A stretch of DNA of 64,000 nt from CAVPFA01 sp963703655. GTDB taxonomy: Bacteria > Actinomycetota > Acidimicrobiia > Acidimicrobiales > Bog-793. The notes beneath the pieces are model-generated. The model saw only the letters and a list, made by a program, of their open reading frames with translations. It was not told the DNA's origin and made no database searches. The position numbers and the translations under genes were made by a program. Of the stretch, positions 25,755 to 34,607 are shown piece by piece (the first letter of the stretch is position 1; each line of letters begins with the position of its first letter). The stretch lies in assembly GCA_963703655.1 (NCBI GenBank), contig CAVPFA010000004.1, positions 124,001-188,000 of the forward strand, written 5' to 3'.

Positions 25755-28157
25755 ATGGAATCCTGCCAAATTCGTCAGCGAGGGACGAATCGAAGGCAGC
25801 TGACCGCCATGCGAGGCCTGCTGTCGATCTTCGTTCTCGCCTCGCTCATCGCCGTGTTCACCGTACCCGCATCCTCGCTGGCCGGGGCAGGTGTACGAAC
25901 GACAAATACACCGAAGGCGCCCACGGCAACCCGCATCGGAAAGGTCAACCAGGTCGGAAGCTCGGTGTGGACTCTCGGGCACATCGGCCCGGTGTGGATG
26001 AGCTCACCGGTCGTCGCGACGATCGACGGCGTCAAGGCCGTCGTCCAAGCGACGCTCTCGGGAGAGATCTACGTCGTCAACGCAAAAACTGGCCGTGAGC
26101 TACCGGGTTGGCCCCAGTGGGTGCACATCAACAGCAGGACGCCGACCGGCGTCGACTCCAGCCCAGCCGTCGCTTACCTCGACGGCCCGGACAGTCCGCC
26201 CTCGATCATCGTGGGCGCCGGTTCGATGTGGAGACGCAACCAGCAAGGCGGGCTCGAAGCCTTCTATGCCAGCGGAAAGGTCCGGTTCGTCTTCCAGACA
26301 GAGCGCACGTTCAACCCCTGGGACGGCGGCCCGGACGATTACTCCGACCCCGTCTTTGCCACGCCCGCGGTCGGCGACATAACCGGAACCGGCCAACTCG
26401 ACATCGTCTTCGGGTCATATGACCACAACATCTACGCGCTGAAGCCGAACGGCCGTCTCGTGGCGGGCTTCCCGATCGAACGAGCCGACACGATCTGGTC
26501 CTCGCCGACCCTGGCGGACGTGAGCCACACCGGCCGCGACGACATCATCATGGGCGGGGACTCGAGCGGCTTCGACGGATGCCGCGGGGGCTGGATCGTC
26601 GACTACCGCTACGGCGTCGCCGGCCCGCACCGCGTGTGGCAGCGGTGCATCGGCCAGACGATCTGGTCGAGCCCGACGGTCGGGATCCTCAACAGCACCG
26701 GGCGACCCGCTGTCGTCGTCGGAACCAGCTGGAACACGACGTATGCGGGCAATCCGGCCACCGACAAGATCCTCGCGGTCTACGCCGACAACGGTCGGAA
26801 CGTCCCGGGCTGGCCGGTCAAGGCGGACGGGCCGACGTTCGGCTCGCCGGCCATCGGGCGAATCGACGGTCGCCAAGCCGTCGTGGCGACGTCTTGTGCC
26901 CACTGCATGAGCGGCCCGGCGACTGTCAGCGCTTGGACCGGCTCCGGTACCAGGATCTGGTCGAGGGTATTCGACGCCCACCACGAGGCCACGACGTCCC
27001 CGGTTCTCGTTGACCTTACGGACGGCCGTAACGACGGCGACGACGTCCTCATCGGCGGCGCGTGGGGGCTCTATGTGCTCGCCGGCAACAACGGGAGCTT
27101 CCTCTACGACACCGGTACCACGCATTCGGTCGTGCAGTCCGGTTGCGACGTCTCCAGCAACGCGGCGGTCGCCTATGTGCCAGGGGCTCGGGGCAACGGC
27201 TGGATGCTGTATTTCGCCTGCGGAGGACCGACGGTCGATGCGAAGCTCGTCGCGTACCCCTTCCCGGTTCCGCCGGCGTCCTACAACCCGCCCGCGTGGC
27301 CAGAGTGGAGGGCGAACGCGGATCGCACCGGGATCGCCGATCCGCTCTCGGTCCCCCGAATCTGGTGCCATCAAGTCAGTTGGACCGTCGCCGGCTCCCG
27401 CCTCGCCACCAGTGACGGCGCAGTGTTCGATCTCGGCAACCTCTCTTTCTGCGGCGCCCTGAACAGTTCGGTGCTTCCTTCGCCCGTGGTCTCGATGACC
27501 ACCACCCCGAGCGGGGGCGGCTACTGGCTCCTCCTCGAAGATGGCTCGGTGTACGCCTTTGGGGACGCCAAGTGGTATGGGGACCTGCGCGGCAGCGGCT
27601 GGCACGGCGGACCGGTACCACCCGGGGCCCCGGTGGCGGGGATCGCCGCAACCGCGGACGGAAAGGGATACTTCGTCGTGGCGGCCGACGGCTCGGTGTA
27701 CTCGTTCGGTGACGCCAAGTACCGCGGCTCTAAAGGCGGCCAGCGCACCGACGGGGCGGTAGTCGGGATCGCGCTCGACCGGGCGACAGGTGGGTACTGG
27801 ATCGTGACTTCCCGAGGCGCCGTCTATGGCTACGGTGCTCCCGACAAGGGCTCCGCCGCGGGCCACCGACTTCCTGGGCCCGTCGTCGCCATCGCGGCGG
27901 CGCCCGACGGATCGGGTTACTGGCTTGCCGGCGCCACCGGCGGCGTCTACGCCTACGGCGTGCGGCACTTCGGCTCGGCGGTTCACGAGCATCTGTCCTC
28001 ACGTGTTATCGGCATCGCCACGAACTCAGCAGGGACGGGTTACTGGATCGCAGAGGCGAGCGGAACCGTCCTGCGTTTCGGGAACATCGCCTGGTACGGC
28101 AAGGTGTCCAGCAAGTCCCACTCGGAGGCCATCACAGCTTTCAGCGCGGTGCCCTGA
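25755..28157 (+). CDS. Secreted beta-propeller (FG-GAP/PQQ-like) protein with C-terminal GYWLL repeats
   Basis: An 800-residue exported protein with signal segment MRGLLSIFVLASLIAVFTVPASSLAGA near residue 19. Residues ~60-540 form propeller blades built on SSPVVATIDG, FATPAVGDITGTGQLDIVFGS, WSSPTLADVSHTGRDDIIMGG and FGSPAIGRIDGRQAVV. From ~590 on there are five or six repeats of the type GYWLL..DGSVYAFGDA..YG, a pattern common in surface proteins of Acidimicrobiia. Blade-like cores suggest ligand or polysaccharide binding outside the cell. It sits between glycosyltransferases. Confidence 0.82.
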   Translation: MESCQIRQRGTNRRQLTAMRGLLSIFVLASLIAVFTVPASSLAGAGVRTTNTPKAPTATRIGKVNQVGSSVWTLGHIGPVWMSSPVVATIDGVKAVVQATLSGEIYVVNAKTGRELPGWPQWVHINSRTPTGVDSSPAVAYLDGPDSPPSIIVGAGSMWRRNQQGGLEAFYASGKVRFVFQTERTFNPWDGGPDDYSDPVFATPAVGDITGTGQLDIVFGSYDHNIYALKPNGRLVAGFPIERADTIWSSPTLADVSHTGRDDIIMGGDSSGFDGCRGGWIVDYRYGVAGPHRVWQRCIGQTIWSSPTVGILNSTGRPAVVVGTSWNTTYAGNPATDKILAVYADNGRNVPGWPVKADGPTFGSPAIGRIDGRQAVVATSCAHCMSGPATVSAWTGSGTRIWSRVFDAHHEATTSPVLVDLTDGRNDGDDVLIGGAWGLYVLAGNNGSFLYDTGTTHSVVQSGCDVSSNAAVAYVPGARGNGWMLYFACGGPTVDAKLVAYPFPVPPASYNPPAWPEWRANADRTGIADPLSVPRIWCHQVSWTVAGSRLATSDGAVFDLGNLSFCGALNSSVLPSPVVSMTTTPSGGGYWLLLEDGSVYAFGDAKWYGDLRGSGWHGGPVPPGAPVAGIAATADGKGYFVVAADGSVYSFGDAKYRGSKGGQRTDGAVVGIALDRATGGYWIVTSRGAVYGYGAPDKGSAAGHRLPGPVVAIAAAPDGSGYWLAGATGGVYAYGVRHFGSAVHEHLSSRVIGIATNSAGTGYWIAEASGTVLRFGNIAWYGKVSSKSHSEAITAFSAVP

Positions 28158-28178
28158 CAGCGGGGTGATCCAGCGGGC

Positions 28179-29516
28179 CTACGCGGGGGCAGGAGGCCAT
28201 CGCTCAGGCACCTCGACGCCGGCCCAGCGCTTGTACACCTCCTGGCAGCCGACAACCCACTGATGACGCATGCGCGCTCGCTGTGCCAGCGCCACGGGCA
28301 TCGCTCGCGGGAGGACTGCCGCCACGCCGTCGAGGCCCCGACCCGACAACTTCCGCTTTGTCTCGCGGGCCGCGAGCCGTAGCGGGGCGCATCGCGCCAG
28401 GGTGAGGAGCCGGTTGCGCTCGGCGAGGAACCGAGTACGAGCCGCAGGTGCCCCTCCGCTGGTCTGGCCACGGACGTGGCGCACGGTGGCAGCCGGGTCG
28501 TACATGATCCGGTACCCCAGCAGGCGAGCTCGCCAGCACCAGTCGGTGTCCTCGTAGTAGGCGAAGTAGCTTCGCTCGAAAGGCCCGACCCGTGCCAGGG
28601 CGGACGCCGTCGTGACGAGGGCGCCGCCGCTGGCGGCAAAGCACTCGCGAAGGACGTTCCAACGATCGTCGTCGGGGACGTCTGCGCCACAATCGCCCGC
28701 GTAGCCGTCTTCGCGGAGGTAGGAACCTGCGCTGTTCACAAGGTCGACCACCCGCCTTATCGGTACCGGCTCGCCGTCGAGGACCAATTCGAGGTGCTTC
28801 ACAGCGCCGGTGGCGCCGCCGCGCGGCACTCGGGAAGCCTCCGGGACGCCTGTGGGGCGCGGGACGGTGGCGGCGGGGGTGAAGCCCGTGGGGCCCGTGA
28901 TGGCCGCGGAACTCCCGGCGAGGGCACCGTTCTCAGGCCGGCCACCCAACTCCGGCTCCTCGGTGATCGGTGCGTAAAAGGGACGGCGCCCGGCGGTCCA
29001 GCGCCAGCGTTGCCTGGACGGGCCCTCCTCGAGTTGGTGGACGCCTGGCCCGACGAGCTCGTCGAGCACCTCCCTGCCATCGAGCACAGCCGAAGTGAGC
29101 CGCCGGCCGAGCGGGCGATCGTCGCCCGTCGCCCAGTGATCCTCGTCATCTAGGACGACCTCGGCGAAGCGACGCGCCAGCAGGATCCTCGGAGCGACGG
29201 CTGCGACGTCGCCAGCCGCGAGCACTCGCTCGGAGCTGTCAAGCCACGATGGGCCGGCCACCGCGTCATCGTTGAGCAGCGCCACCACCTCGCCGCGAGC
29301 CGAGGCGACGCCTGCGTTCACCCCGCTCGCGAAGCCATAGTTCTCCGCCAGGCGGAGCACTCGTGCCCCCTGGCTGCGGCCGATGGCGGCCGCCGCTCCC
29401 TGCGCCGAGCCGTTGTCGACGAGGATGACCTCATCTGCCTGGTTGCCCACCGAAGCCAGGCACCGTTCCAGCCATCTCGTCGGCTGGAACGAGACGACGA
29501 TGACAGAGGAGCTCAG
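28179..29516 (-). CDS. GT2-family glycosyltransferase
   Basis: A GT-A enzyme of about 445 residues. It has SVIVVSFQPTRWLERCLASV, VILVDNGS, NYGFASGVNAGVASARGEVVALLNDDA (DxD-like) and the acceptor-domain FAYYEDTDWCWRARLLGY, as in rhamnosyl/galactofuranosyl transferases. A ~130-residue insert splits the core between the NDDA motif and the YEDTDW motif. No ATG, GTG or TTG precedes the conserved start inside the gene. The CTG at 29516 overlaps the clpP TGA (CTGA) with GAAGG 9 nt upstream. The alternative is a GTG at 29594 deep inside clpP. Confidence 0.82.
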   Translation of the reverse strand: MSSSVIVVSFQPTRWLERCLASVGNQADEVILVDNGSAQGAAAAIGRSQGARVLRLAENYGFASGVNAGVASARGEVVALLNDDAVAGPSWLDSSERVLAAGDVAAVAPRILLARRFAEVVLDDEDHWATGDDRPLGRRLTSAVLDGREVLDELVGPGVHQLEEGPSRQRWRWTAGRRPFYAPITEEPELGGRPENGALAGSSAAITGPTGFTPAATVPRPTGVPEASRVPRGGATGAVKHLELVLDGEPVPIRRVVDLVNSAGSYLREDGYAGDCGADVPDDDRWNVLRECFAASGGALVTTASALARVGPFERSYFAYYEDTDWCWRARLLGYRIMYDPAATVRHVRGQTSGGAPAARTRFLAERNRLLTLARCAPLRLAARETKRKLSGRGLDGVAAVLPRAMPVALAQRARMRHQWVVGCQEVYKRWAGVEVPERWPPAPA

Positions 29517-30136
29517 GTCGTCGCCTTCAAGGTAGAGCGGTCGATGACACGATCGATGAAACCGTAGTCCAGCGCCTCTTGAGCGGTGAACCACCGGTCA
29601 CGGTCGGAGTCCGCCTCAATCCGCTCGATCGTTTGACCTGTGTGCTGAGCGATTCGCTCGGCCATCATCTGTTTCAGGTAGATGATCTGCTCCGCCTGGA
29701 TGGCGATGTCGGCAGCCTGTCCCTGCATCTGGCCCGACGGCTGGTGCATGAGGATACGGCTGTGCGGCAACGCGTACCGCTTGCCCGGGGCGCCGGCACA
29801 CAGCAGGAACTGCCCCATCGACGCAGCCAAGCCCAGGCAGATGGTCGACACGTCGCAACGCACGTACTGCATGGTGTCGTAGATGGCGAGGCCGTCGGTC
29901 ACCGAGCCGCCCGGAGAGTTGATGTAGAGCGAGATGTCCCGTTCCCGATCCTCAGCCTCGAGGAGGAGCAGCTGAGCGCAGATCATGTTGGCGGAGCTGT
30001 GATCGACCTGGGTCCCGAGGAACACGATGCGCTCGCGCAGGAGGCGCTGGTATATCTCGCCGGCCCGATCGCCCGAGCCGAGTTCCGAGCTGATCGTCAC
30101 CGCTCCGATCCCCTCGGTCTTCGGAAAGATGGGCAT
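29513..30136 (-). CDS. clpP: ATP-dependent Clp protease proteolytic subunit
   Basis: A 207-residue ClpP. The catalytic Ser is in LGLAASMGQFLL near residue 100, His in RILMHQPSGQMQG near 126 and Asp in ADSDRDRWFTAQEALDYG near 175. The N-terminal FLGTQVDHSSANMICAQLL is standard. Only one clpP is present here, whereas most actinobacteria keep clpP1 and clpP2 together. The second copy and the clpX/clpC partner must be elsewhere. Divergent from tRNA-Leu. Confidence 0.95.
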   Translation of the reverse strand: MPIFPKTEGIGAVTISSELGSGDRAGEIYQRLLRERIVFLGTQVDHSSANMICAQLLLLEAEDRERDISLYINSPGGSVTDGLAIYDTMQYVRCDVSTICLGLAASMGQFLLCAGAPGKRYALPHSRILMHQPSGQMQGQAADIAIQAEQIIYLKQMMAERIAQHTGQTIERIEADSDRDRWFTAQEALDYGFIDRVIDRSTLKATT

Positions 30137-30268
30137 GACGTACCTCCTTGTTCGTCTCGACGGTGGTCGAGACGTGACCGCAGATTATCGGAGCAGCCAG
30201 TCGCTCTGGCCGTGCGCCAGGCGCCCCACAGCCAAAAGGCCGGCGAGGAGTACGCTCTGGCGGACCAC

Positions 30269-30350
30269 GCGGGCGTGGCGGAATTGGCAGACGCGCCGGG
30301 TTTAGGTCCCGGTCCCTTCGGGGGTGGGGGTTCGAGTCCCTTCGCCCGCA
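30269..30350 (+). tRNA. tRNA-Leu (anticodon UAG)
   Basis: An 82-nt class II tRNA. Acceptor GCGGGCG pairs with CGCCCGC, the discriminator base is A, the anticodon stem CCGGG/CCCGG closes the loop TTTAGGT (anticodon TAG), a short variable arm GTCCCTTCGGGGG follows, and the T arm contains GGTTCGAGTCC. CCA is not encoded. Its 3' end abuts the integrase region, so it is the inferred integration site of the ICE. Confidence 0.95.
30329..30350 (+). other. Inferred left attachment site in the tRNA-Leu 3' end
   Basis: An integrase gene lies 115 bp after the tRNA, oriented away from it. Tyrosine integrases usually recombine in the T arm and acceptor end, here beginning GGTTCGAGTCCC. I found no second copy in the window, so the right site should lie beyond base 64000. 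The exact crossover is unknown. Confidence 0.5.
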
Positions 30351-30428
30351 CAAAATGGCTGTTAAGCTGCAATAATGCTTTCCTATCGGTGCTTGTCCAC
30401 TGACGGTTTTAGTGGCCGGAACACCCCA

Positions 30429-30457
30429 TTGCTAACCATTTGCTAACCGGCGGTTAG
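30429..30457. repeat. Helically phased TTGCTAACC repeats upstream of int
   Basis: TTGCTAACC occurs at 30429-30437 and again at 30440-30448, one helical turn apart. An inverted GGTTAG follows at 30452-30457, just ahead of the integrase ATG. Position and phasing fit integrase or excisionase arm-type binding sites, or an int autoregulatory operator. Confidence 0.5.
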
Positions 30458-30465
30458 GAGCGGGC

Positions 30466-31617
30466 ATGCTCGGTCATTTCAAGAAACGCGGTGAGAGCTG
30501 GTATTTCTGGGTCGAGCTGGAGCGTGGGGCCGACGGTAAGAGGCACCAGCTATCACGCGGCGGCTTTCGCACCCGCAAGCAAGCCGAGAAGGCCTATGCC
30601 GAGGTTCGTGACCAGCTCCGGCAGGACAGCTTCGTAACGCCGGCGAAGACAACGGTCGGAGCGTTCCTGGTCGACGAGTGGCTCCCGGCAGTTCGGGCGA
30701 GCATTCGACCCGGTACTCACGACCACTACTCCAAGATGGTCCACGGCTATGTCGTGCCCCGGATAGGAGGTCGCAGGATCGGAGACCTCACTCCGGGGCA
30801 GCTGAACGCCTTCTACGCGGACCTCCTAGTCGATGGCCGGCTTCACGGCGGTCCATCACAGCCAGCAGGCCTGAGCCCGAAGACCGTCCGCCACGTTCAC
30901 ACTCTCCTGCACAAGGCTCTCGCCGACGCAGTCCGTTGGGGCAACCTCGGTCGTAACCCTGCGGATCGGGCGGAGCCACCACGTCCGCGCACCGCCGAGA
31001 TGAAGGTCTGGGACCTCACCCAGCTGCGGCGATTCCTAACCCGAGTGGAAACCAACCGACTGGGTCCGATCTGGCTACTCATGGCCACGACCGGTATGCG
31101 CCGCGGCGAGGTCCTCGGGCTGAGGTGGGCTGACGTCGACCTCGATGGCGGCCGACTCTCCGTCGTGCAGACGCACGTTCTCGTAGATCATCTGGTCATC
31201 GTTTCGGAACCGAAAACGGCGAAGGGGCGTCGTTCCATCGCGCTCGACCCGACGACGGTCTCGGCGCTGCGGCAGTACCGCCGGCGGCAACGACAAGAGC
31301 ACCTCCGCTATGGCGAGCTCTGGACCGACACCGGACTTGTCGCGACTCATGAGGACGGAACCGCGATCAACCCACGCCTCTTCAGTGCCTGGTTCACGCA
31401 GCACGCCCGAGCCGCCGACCTACCGCTGATTCGGCTCCATGACCTGCGCCACTCGTACGCGACCGCCGCGCTTTCAGCTGGAATCCCGGCCAAGGTCGTA
31501 AGTGAGCGCCTCGGTCATGCGAATATCGCCATCACGCTCGACACGTACTCCCACGTCCTCCCGAACATGCAGGAACAGGCCGCCGAGCAAGTAGCTCAGC
31601 TCATTCTCGGGAGCTAA
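30466..31617 (+). CDS. int: Tyrosine site-specific recombinase (ICE integrase)
   Basis: A 383-residue phage-type integrase. The N-terminal arm-binding domain (FWVELERGADGKRHQLSRGGFRTRKQAEKAY) is followed by a SAM-like core-binding domain around 65-165. The catalytic domain has all active residues: R212 in TGMRRGE, K253 in PKTAKGRR, H325 and R328 in HDLRHS, H351 in LGHAN and nucleophile Y361 in DTYSH. It lies next to tRNA-Leu and begins the mobile element. A GGTTAGGAG ribosome-binding region precedes the ATG. Confidence 0.95.
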   Translation: MLGHFKKRGESWYFWVELERGADGKRHQLSRGGFRTRKQAEKAYAEVRDQLRQDSFVTPAKTTVGAFLVDEWLPAVRASIRPGTHDHYSKMVHGYVVPRIGGRRIGDLTPGQLNAFYADLLVDGRLHGGPSQPAGLSPKTVRHVHTLLHKALADAVRWGNLGRNPADRAEPPRPRTAEMKVWDLTQLRRFLTRVETNRLGPIWLLMATTGMRRGEVLGLRWADVDLDGGRLSVVQTHVLVDHLVIVSEPKTAKGRRSIALDPTTVSALRQYRRRQRQEHLRYGELWTDTGLVATHEDGTAINPRLFSAWFTQHARAADLPLIRLHDLRHSYATAALSAGIPAKVVSERLGHANIAITLDTYSHVLPNMQEQAAEQVAQLILGS

Positions 31618-32001
31618 CGAACATACGACGATTTAGAACTCAACTCCGACGAGCGTCGTGGGCGTCCCGCGTTGTCTGTCGGCGTGCTCGAGCATGGACG
31701 AGACGCTTCAATGGCAACCGAACAGCTTCCGCCCTATCTCCAGTAAGTACGATACGCGACCCCAATCTTTGTGACCGGCTGGTTCGCTGCGCGCGGACGA
31801 GCGGCGTCGAATCGTCGCTTCAGTTCTGTCGCACCACGATGATGCTCTTGCTGCAGCAGCCTTGAGACCTTGCTCGACAGCTCCGTGAGGAGTGGGCCGT
31901 GCAAGAGTTGCGATGAAGGCGGAGGCGCAAGCGCGACAGGCGCCCACAACAGGCGTCCAGCGCAGGCAGCTTCGTGAGATCTCGCGGCGTAGCCTATATC
32001 G
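31618..32001. other. Non-coding stretch after the integrase
   Basis: I see no convincing gene in these ~380 bp. Short open frames exist on the minus strand but show no motif, ribosome-binding site or codon pattern. The right end carries the promoter of the next gene. Confidence 0.5.
31990..31995 (+). promoter_or_regulatory. -10 box TAGCCT, leaderless promoter
   Basis: TAGCCT matches TANNNT at exactly -12 to -7 from the ATG at 32002, indicating a leaderless transcript for the defence nuclease gene. Confidence 0.45.
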
Positions 32002-32964
32002 ATGGCCCTGACGGATACCTACCAGTACCCGCCGGAGCTGTTCGAGCTGCTGGTGGAGCTGCTGCCGAAGCTCGTACGGTCGAAGCAGGGAACTCTCGAC
32101 TGGCTTCGCGGGGCTGGCGTTCCAGATGCCCTGCTCGCAGACCTTCGTGTCGAGCTTGCGGCCGTCCCAAGCACGTTTCGCAAGGCGACCGCCGTCCGAA
32201 CGGTGCTCAATCGGATCAATGAATCCACAGACCGGTACCTTGCTGTTCGTCGAGAGATCATCAAAAGGACAACGGAGTTTGAGGATTTCTCAGTCTGTTG
32301 GGAGAATGACCGACTCCCGGCGGAAGGCCTCGTGGCACGAGTCCGCGACATAGTGAACAAGAAGGACAGTTTCACCCGGATGAATCTTGAGCGCGAGGCA
32401 GAGGCGCGGAAGCGCCGTGAAGCCTCCGAGAAGCAGAGTCTCGAGGTCCAAGCGAAGCGCGCCGCGCTGGCGGTAGTGCAGCGGGACTTGGCCGCTCAGT
32501 TCTCGGCGACAGATCCACACGCCAGAGGAAGAGCCTTGGAGAGCATCCTCTCCCGATATTTCGAGCTTGAGGGCATACTAGTTCGCGAGCCCTTCGCCCT
32601 AACCGCCGACGATGGTTCCGGGATCCAAGAGCAGATCGATGGCGTGGTGGAGCTTGAGAGTCATCTCTACCTCGTAGAGATGAAGTGGTGGAACGAGAAG
32701 GTCTCTCCGAAGGAAGTTAGCTACCACATGGTGCAAGTGACGCACCGCGGAGCTGTTCGCGGGATCTTTATCTCGGCCTCAAGCTACACGCCGGCTGCTG
32801 TAGCAATCTGTCGTGAACATCTTCAGGAGCGTTTGATCGTGCTCATCGAGTTAGAGGAACTCGTCCTTGTCCTCGAACGGCAGGTGTCGCTCAAGGAGTA
32901 CCTGCTTCAGAAGATTCGCGCTGCGGCCATTCAGAAGGAGCCGTTATACCGCCCCAACATCTAG
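32002..32964 (+). CDS. Mrr-like PD-(D/E)XK nuclease with helical N-terminal domain (defence candidate A)
   Basis: A 320-residue protein. Residues 10-90 form a helical bundle (FELLVELLPKLVRSKQGTLDWLRGAGVP) reminiscent of effector-associated or death-like adaptor domains. Residues 125-165 form a charged coiled coil. The C-terminal nuclease fold has E180 (GRALESIL), D213 (EQIDGVV) and E226-x-K228 (LVEMKWW), a complete PD-(D/E)XK site, and YHMVQVTHRGAVRGIFIS resembles restriction endonuclease cores. It would be a DNA-cutting effector switched on through its N-domain. Its stop overlaps that of the convergent gene. Confidence 0.75.
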   Translation: MALTDTYQYPPELFELLVELLPKLVRSKQGTLDWLRGAGVPDALLADLRVELAAVPSTFRKATAVRTVLNRINESTDRYLAVRREIIKRTTEFEDFSVCWENDRLPAEGLVARVRDIVNKKDSFTRMNLEREAEARKRREASEKQSLEVQAKRAALAVVQRDLAAQFSATDPHARGRALESILSRYFELEGILVREPFALTADDGSGIQEQIDGVVELESHLYLVEMKWWNEKVSPKEVSYHMVQVTHRGAVRGIFISASSYTPAAVAICREHLQERLIVLIELEELVLVLERQVSLKEYLLQKIRAAAIQKEPLYRPNI

Positions 32965-33512
32965 CTAGCGTTCTGTCGCGAAGGCAAGTAGCTTCCCGAA
33001 GCAACCATGTCAAGCAAGACGTCTTGAAGCAATACTACGAATTCTTCCGGTGAACGAAGGCGCTGCAGATCCTGAAGAGTGACGACCAGGATCCTGATGC
33101 CGTCCCGAGCGAGGTGCATGGCCGATACGAACTGCGCTGCGGTCGGACCAACGGCGCGTCCTGTGATTCCCGAAGCAGCAACAAGGATGCCTACCTCGCA
33201 TCCTCGGCTCCTGACACGATCAGCAAAGTAACTTGTGGCCTGAGAATCGACCGGGTAACTCCAATTCTTACACTCGACCAGTAGCAGAGGAGGTAAGAAC
33301 CAGAGCCCCTCGTGATCTTGCCGGTGCATGTACGAGATGTCGATCTCTTCAGTGGCGAAGTCATTAAGCGTATTTCGTCGTAGACTTATGTAACCAGGAA
33401 CAGCCTCAAGCACATAAGCAATCAGGTCTTCCAGTGACTTTCCTTTAGTGACAGAGTCAGCTGCCGTGCTCACTGCCTCGAGCAGAGCGGCGTATTCAAC
33501 GAGAAGAAACAC
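32961..33512 (-). CDS. Small PD-(D/E)XK restriction-endonuclease-like protein (defence candidate B)
   Basis: A 183-residue protein that is essentially a bare nuclease domain. It has GKSLEDLIAYVLEAVPGY near residue 24, EEIDISY with D58, and LVECKNW with E80-x-K82, followed by the Q-bearing helix DSQATSYFADRVRSRGCEVGILVAASG. The GTG at 33512 follows the stop of candidate C after only 2 nt, so B and C are one operon. It has no targeting domain, so C may guide or gate it. It is convergent with candidate A, and the two stop codons share bases in CTAG. Confidence 0.72.
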   Translation of the reverse strand: MFLLVEYAALLEAVSTAADSVTKGKSLEDLIAYVLEAVPGYISLRRNTLNDFATEEIDISYMHRQDHEGLWFLPPLLLVECKNWSYPVDSQATSYFADRVRSRGCEVGILVAASGITGRAVGPTAAQFVSAMHLARDGIRILVVTLQDLQRLRSPEEFVVLLQDVLLDMVASGSYLPSRQNAS

Positions 33513-33514
33513 AA

Positions 33515-34483
33515 CTACATCTCATGAATCGCACGGTTGCGTTCATCCGCGACGACCTCAGCTAGGGACATAGTGCGCAATCGATCCGGAAGCACGGATA
33601 GATCTAAGGAGATCACCCTCGGGGCAGATTCGATCCAATTAACTCGGTCGTTTGGGTTCCAGTAAACGAGGAGGCCGAGTTCAGAACCTCTCTCCAATAC
33701 TGCGACCTGGAGTCGTCTCACCGCGTCAATCAGACTTCTCCGGGACCGGAGCCGCTTAACTTCGATGAGAATCACTCCGCCCACTGGCGCATCCGGACCG
33801 AACATCATCGCCATGTCGATTTCCGCGTCGCCTGAACTTTCGGCTGTCCGGACCTCCCCTCCGGCTCGCCGAAAGAGCTCGGCGACGAGCGACTCCAGTC
33901 TTTCTGCCTGTCCTGTAATCTGGAGATGTTCGAGGCTCGCAATTCCGGTGTCGAGCCACTGCGCCAGTTCGGGTTGGACGGTCGCGGGGGCCTTTCTCCG
34001 TGGCTCGTTAGTGCGCTCCCGCAGCCCAAGAACGGCCCTGACGTTGAGAGCGATCGCGTCGCTATCGTCGATGTCAGCCCGCACATAGGGGAGTTCAGCC
34101 AGTGCTAGAGGAGGTCTGCGGCTCTTCGGGACGACAACCAAGATGGGCTTGCCTAGCCCGACCGCGACGCCGATTTCCACCATGAACGCCGAAGGGTCCG
34201 GCTCCTTCTCCGGAAGCGCTACGAGAACGATATCGGCATCCCCGACGGCGAGCCGGAGCCACGAGCCCCAGCCCAGCCCACCTGGGGCGCTCGCCGCGTC
34301 GATCAGTTCGATTCCAAGCGAGGTCAGCACCCGACGGATCGCCTGGGCCGGGAGACCCGCTGGTGCTGAGACGAAGGCCTTCACATCGCTAGCGTACGCA
34401 GCAAAGAGGGCCCCGCGAGCTGCGACCTTCGTTGCGACTCGCGTCCAGCAGACCGAAGCGGTGCACAAGTCGTTGCAGATCAC
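33515..34483 (-). CDS. TIR/deoxyribosyltransferase-like domain fused to a PD-(D/E)XK nuclease (defence candidate C)
   Basis: A 322-residue two-domain protein. Residues ~34-155 contain VKAFVSAPAGLPAQAIRRVL, GDADIVLVALPEKEPDPS and MVEIGVAVGLGKPILVVVPK. The Glu in MVEIG plus GKP is the pattern of nucleoside 2-deoxyribosyltransferase/TIR-like nucleotide hydrolases. Residues ~185-300 carry E197 (ERLESLVAELFRRAGG), D223 (DAEIDMAM) and E241-x-K243 (LIEVKRL), a complete nuclease site. It may sense or degrade a nucleotide and cut DNA. The GTG at 34483 could be replaced by an internal GTG at V34. Operon partner: B. Confidence 0.72.
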   Translation of the reverse strand: MICNDLCTASVCWTRVATKVAARGALFAAYASDVKAFVSAPAGLPAQAIRRVLTSLGIELIDAASAPGGLGWGSWLRLAVGDADIVLVALPEKEPDPSAFMVEIGVAVGLGKPILVVVPKSRRPPLALAELPYVRADIDDSDAIALNVRAVLGLRERTNEPRRKAPATVQPELAQWLDTGIASLEHLQITGQAERLESLVAELFRRAGGEVRTAESSGDAEIDMAMMFGPDAPVGGVILIEVKRLRSRRSLIDAVRRLQVAVLERGSELGLLVYWNPNDRVNWIESAPRVISLDLSVLPDRLRTMSLAEVVADERNRAIHEM

Positions 34484-34607
34484 CGGTTTGGACTAGCAGC
34501 GTTACTTGACTGTTAGTTCCATGCCCGCGCGCTCCTTACTGCGGCGAGTTCGGCCAACCTGACGGAGCCCAGCCACGGCGCGCGCCACGGAGCTACGGTC
34601 AGAGCTT

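Noticed and set aside
31708..31947. Small minus-strand frame after the integrase
   Set aside because: No ribosome-binding site, no motif and competing overlapping frames; not supported as a gene.
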